DNA from: Spirochaetaceae bacterium
GTDB lineage: Bacteria; Spirochaetota; Spirochaetia; Treponematales; Breznakiellaceae
Length of the DNA: 31,291 nucleotides
Assembly: GCA_031288215.1 (NCBI GenBank)
Contig: JAITRV010000007.1
Location: forward strand, 1 to 31,291
Direction: 5' to 3'
Part shown: one piece after another, positions 30,501 through 31,291 of the stretch
Layout of the letters: each line of letters begins with the position of its first letter
Numbering within the stretch: position 1 is the first letter of the stretch
The notes under the pieces: model-generated
The model's input: the letters and a program-made list of their open reading frames with translations, nothing else
Databases searched by the model: none
Told to the model about the DNA's origin: nothing
Made by a program: the position numbers and the translations under genes

Positions 30501-30542
30501 CGTTCCCGGTAAAATTTCCGCCGGGCGCGTGCCGCCGTTTTC

Positions 30543-30839
30543 TCAGGTGTTCAGCCGCACCTTCAGGTCAACGGAACTCAGGCCGGGGGGCCGGAAACGG
30601 TCCCCGTGACGGCCCGGCAAGCCGATCTCCCCGGGGCCCCGGACCGCGGTCAGGACAGGCCCCGGGCAGACCTGTTTCAAGAGCTGCCGGGCGCCCCGGA
30701 AGGCGGTACAGACCGGGCAGTCCCCGTCATGGGTACAGGCGTGGTCCGCGGGGAAGGCATGGAAGGCCGCCCCCAGGAGGGAGGCGGAAATGAGGAGGAG
30801 CCAGAGGCAAGCGCCGAGCTTCTTCAGCAGGGGGCCCAT
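30543..30839 (-). CDS. Small Cys/His-motif membrane or secreted protein linked to zinc uptake
   Basis: A 98-residue protein with a basic N-terminus and a hydrophobic segment (about 9-30: GACLWLLLISASLLGAAFHAF), a signal anchor or signal peptide. It is followed by a compact probable metal site, H33, C35, H37, C41, C44, in DHACTHDGDCPVCTAF. Proteins with an H-x-C...D-CP-x-C motif often sit beside zinc-uptake genes in Firmicutes and treponemes; their function is unknown. ATG 30839 is chosen because it starts one base after the Fur-family stop and has AGGA inside that gene's end. An upstream in-frame start at 30866 would overlap it more. It is co-transcribed with its neighbours. Confidence 0.75.
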   Translation of the reverse strand: MGPLLKKLGACLWLLLISASLLGAAFHAFPADHACTHDGDCPVCTAFRGARQLLKQVCPGPVLTAVRGPGEIGLPGRHGDRFRPPGLSSVDLKVRLNT

Positions 30840-30840
30840 A

Positions 30841-31263
30841 TCAGTCCTGATCCCGGCAGTGTTCACAGCGGCCGTAAAACACCGTTTTCAGGGTATTGAT
30901 TTTGAAGCGGTGCTTGGTCAGGATATGCCGCTGGGTCCTATCCAGCGTCGGGCAGTGCAGGTGCAGCAGGGCCCCGCATTTTTCGCATTTCAGGTGAAAA
31001 TGTTCCCGGCAGCGCCGGTTTTGGCGGACATACTGATAGCAGGCGCCAGCCCCCTCCTCCTGAATATACTTGCGGATGATGCCGGCATTGACCAGCTTCT
31101 CCAGGTGGCGGTAGATGGTGGTCTTCCCGACCGCCGCTTCCCCCTGCCGGAAATAGCCGGCGATCTCGTTGACCGTCACGTGGCGATCCCCCAGGGAGGC
31201 CAGATACGCAAGGAGCCGTTCTTTCTGCCGGGTGTTATAGGCGGCAGGCCGGGAATGTTCCAT
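30841..31263 (-). CDS. Fur-family metalloregulator (Zur/Fur/PerR)
   Basis: A 140-residue DNA-binding regulator. A winged helix covers about residues 8-80, with VGKTTIYRHLEKLVNAGII as the recognition region. The metal-binding dimerisation domain has the HFHLKCEKC motif (C93, C96) and a second CxxC (C133, C136) that together hold the structural zinc. GGAGGAG precedes ATG 31263. Adjacency to a zinc-binding protein gene makes Zur the likeliest type, but Fur or PerR cannot be excluded by sequence alone. It probably represses this small operon when zinc is plentiful. Confidence 0.9.
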   Translation of the reverse strand: MEHSRPAAYNTRQKERLLAYLASLGDRHVTVNEIAGYFRQGEAAVGKTTIYRHLEKLVNAGIIRKYIQEEGAGACYQYVRQNRRCREHFHLKCEKCGALLHLHCPTLDRTQRHILTKHRFKINTLKTVFYGRCEHCRDQD

Positions 31264-31291
31264 AGGGCTCTCCTCCGATACAATATGAAAA

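Overview
The window looks like a GC-rich spirochete chromosome, most probably a Treponema other than the T. pallidum type. The strongest reason is one long + strand flagellar operon in the spirochete order fliL-fliM-fliY-fliO-fliP-fliQ-fliR-flhB-flhA-flhF-flhG-(hypothetical)-fliA-fapA-like-(two small genes), with FliY (not a short FliN) following FliM by an ATGA overlap. No rRNA, tRNA or CRISPR array was seen.

Layout. (1) 1-158: the 3' end of a frameshifted IS30-type transposase. (2) 219-8629: an accessory catabolic cassette with a three-subunit molybdenum hydroxylase (XdhC/B/A-like), a HAL/PAL-fold lyase, a BCCT betaine-type transporter and a second HAL/PAL-fold lyase. Neither lyase has the Ala-Ser-Gly triad that forms the MIO cofactor. 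(3) 8714-11809: a polar amino-acid ABC transporter (lipoprotein, permease, ATPase) ending in dimethylarginine dimethylaminohydrolase. (4) 12084-27986: the flagellar export/switch operon with FlhF/FlhG, sigma-28 and accessory proteins. (5) 28128-29417: an O-acetylhomoserine sulfhydrylase behind a strong promoter. (6) 29476-31263, minus strand: a Fur/Zur-family regulator, a small Cys/His-rich membrane protein and a zinc-binding protein.

Most interesting reading: region 2 is a candidate system for betaine-type (N-trimethylated) aromatic amino acids such as ergothioneine or hercynine. The BCCT protein would import the betaine, a cofactor-free lyase would eliminate trimethylamine (as the Treponema denticola ergothionase does), and the Mo hydroxylase would oxidise the resulting heterocycle. 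Region 3, directly after it, would import methylated arginine and release dimethylamine. Two neighbouring modules would thus both salvage N-methylated amino acids. The substrates are inferred; the families and the missing MIO triads are read from the sequence.

A second notable item is a GC-rich double-hairpin element of about 63 bp, present twice with conserved stems and variable loops. One copy lies in frame inside the 5' end of flhB, adding an N-terminal extension; the other fills the gap between two convergent genes. Codon use, judged by eye, shifts near 8.65 kb from more GCG/CGC to more GCC/CGG, which together with the IS30 remnant suggests the first cassette was acquired.
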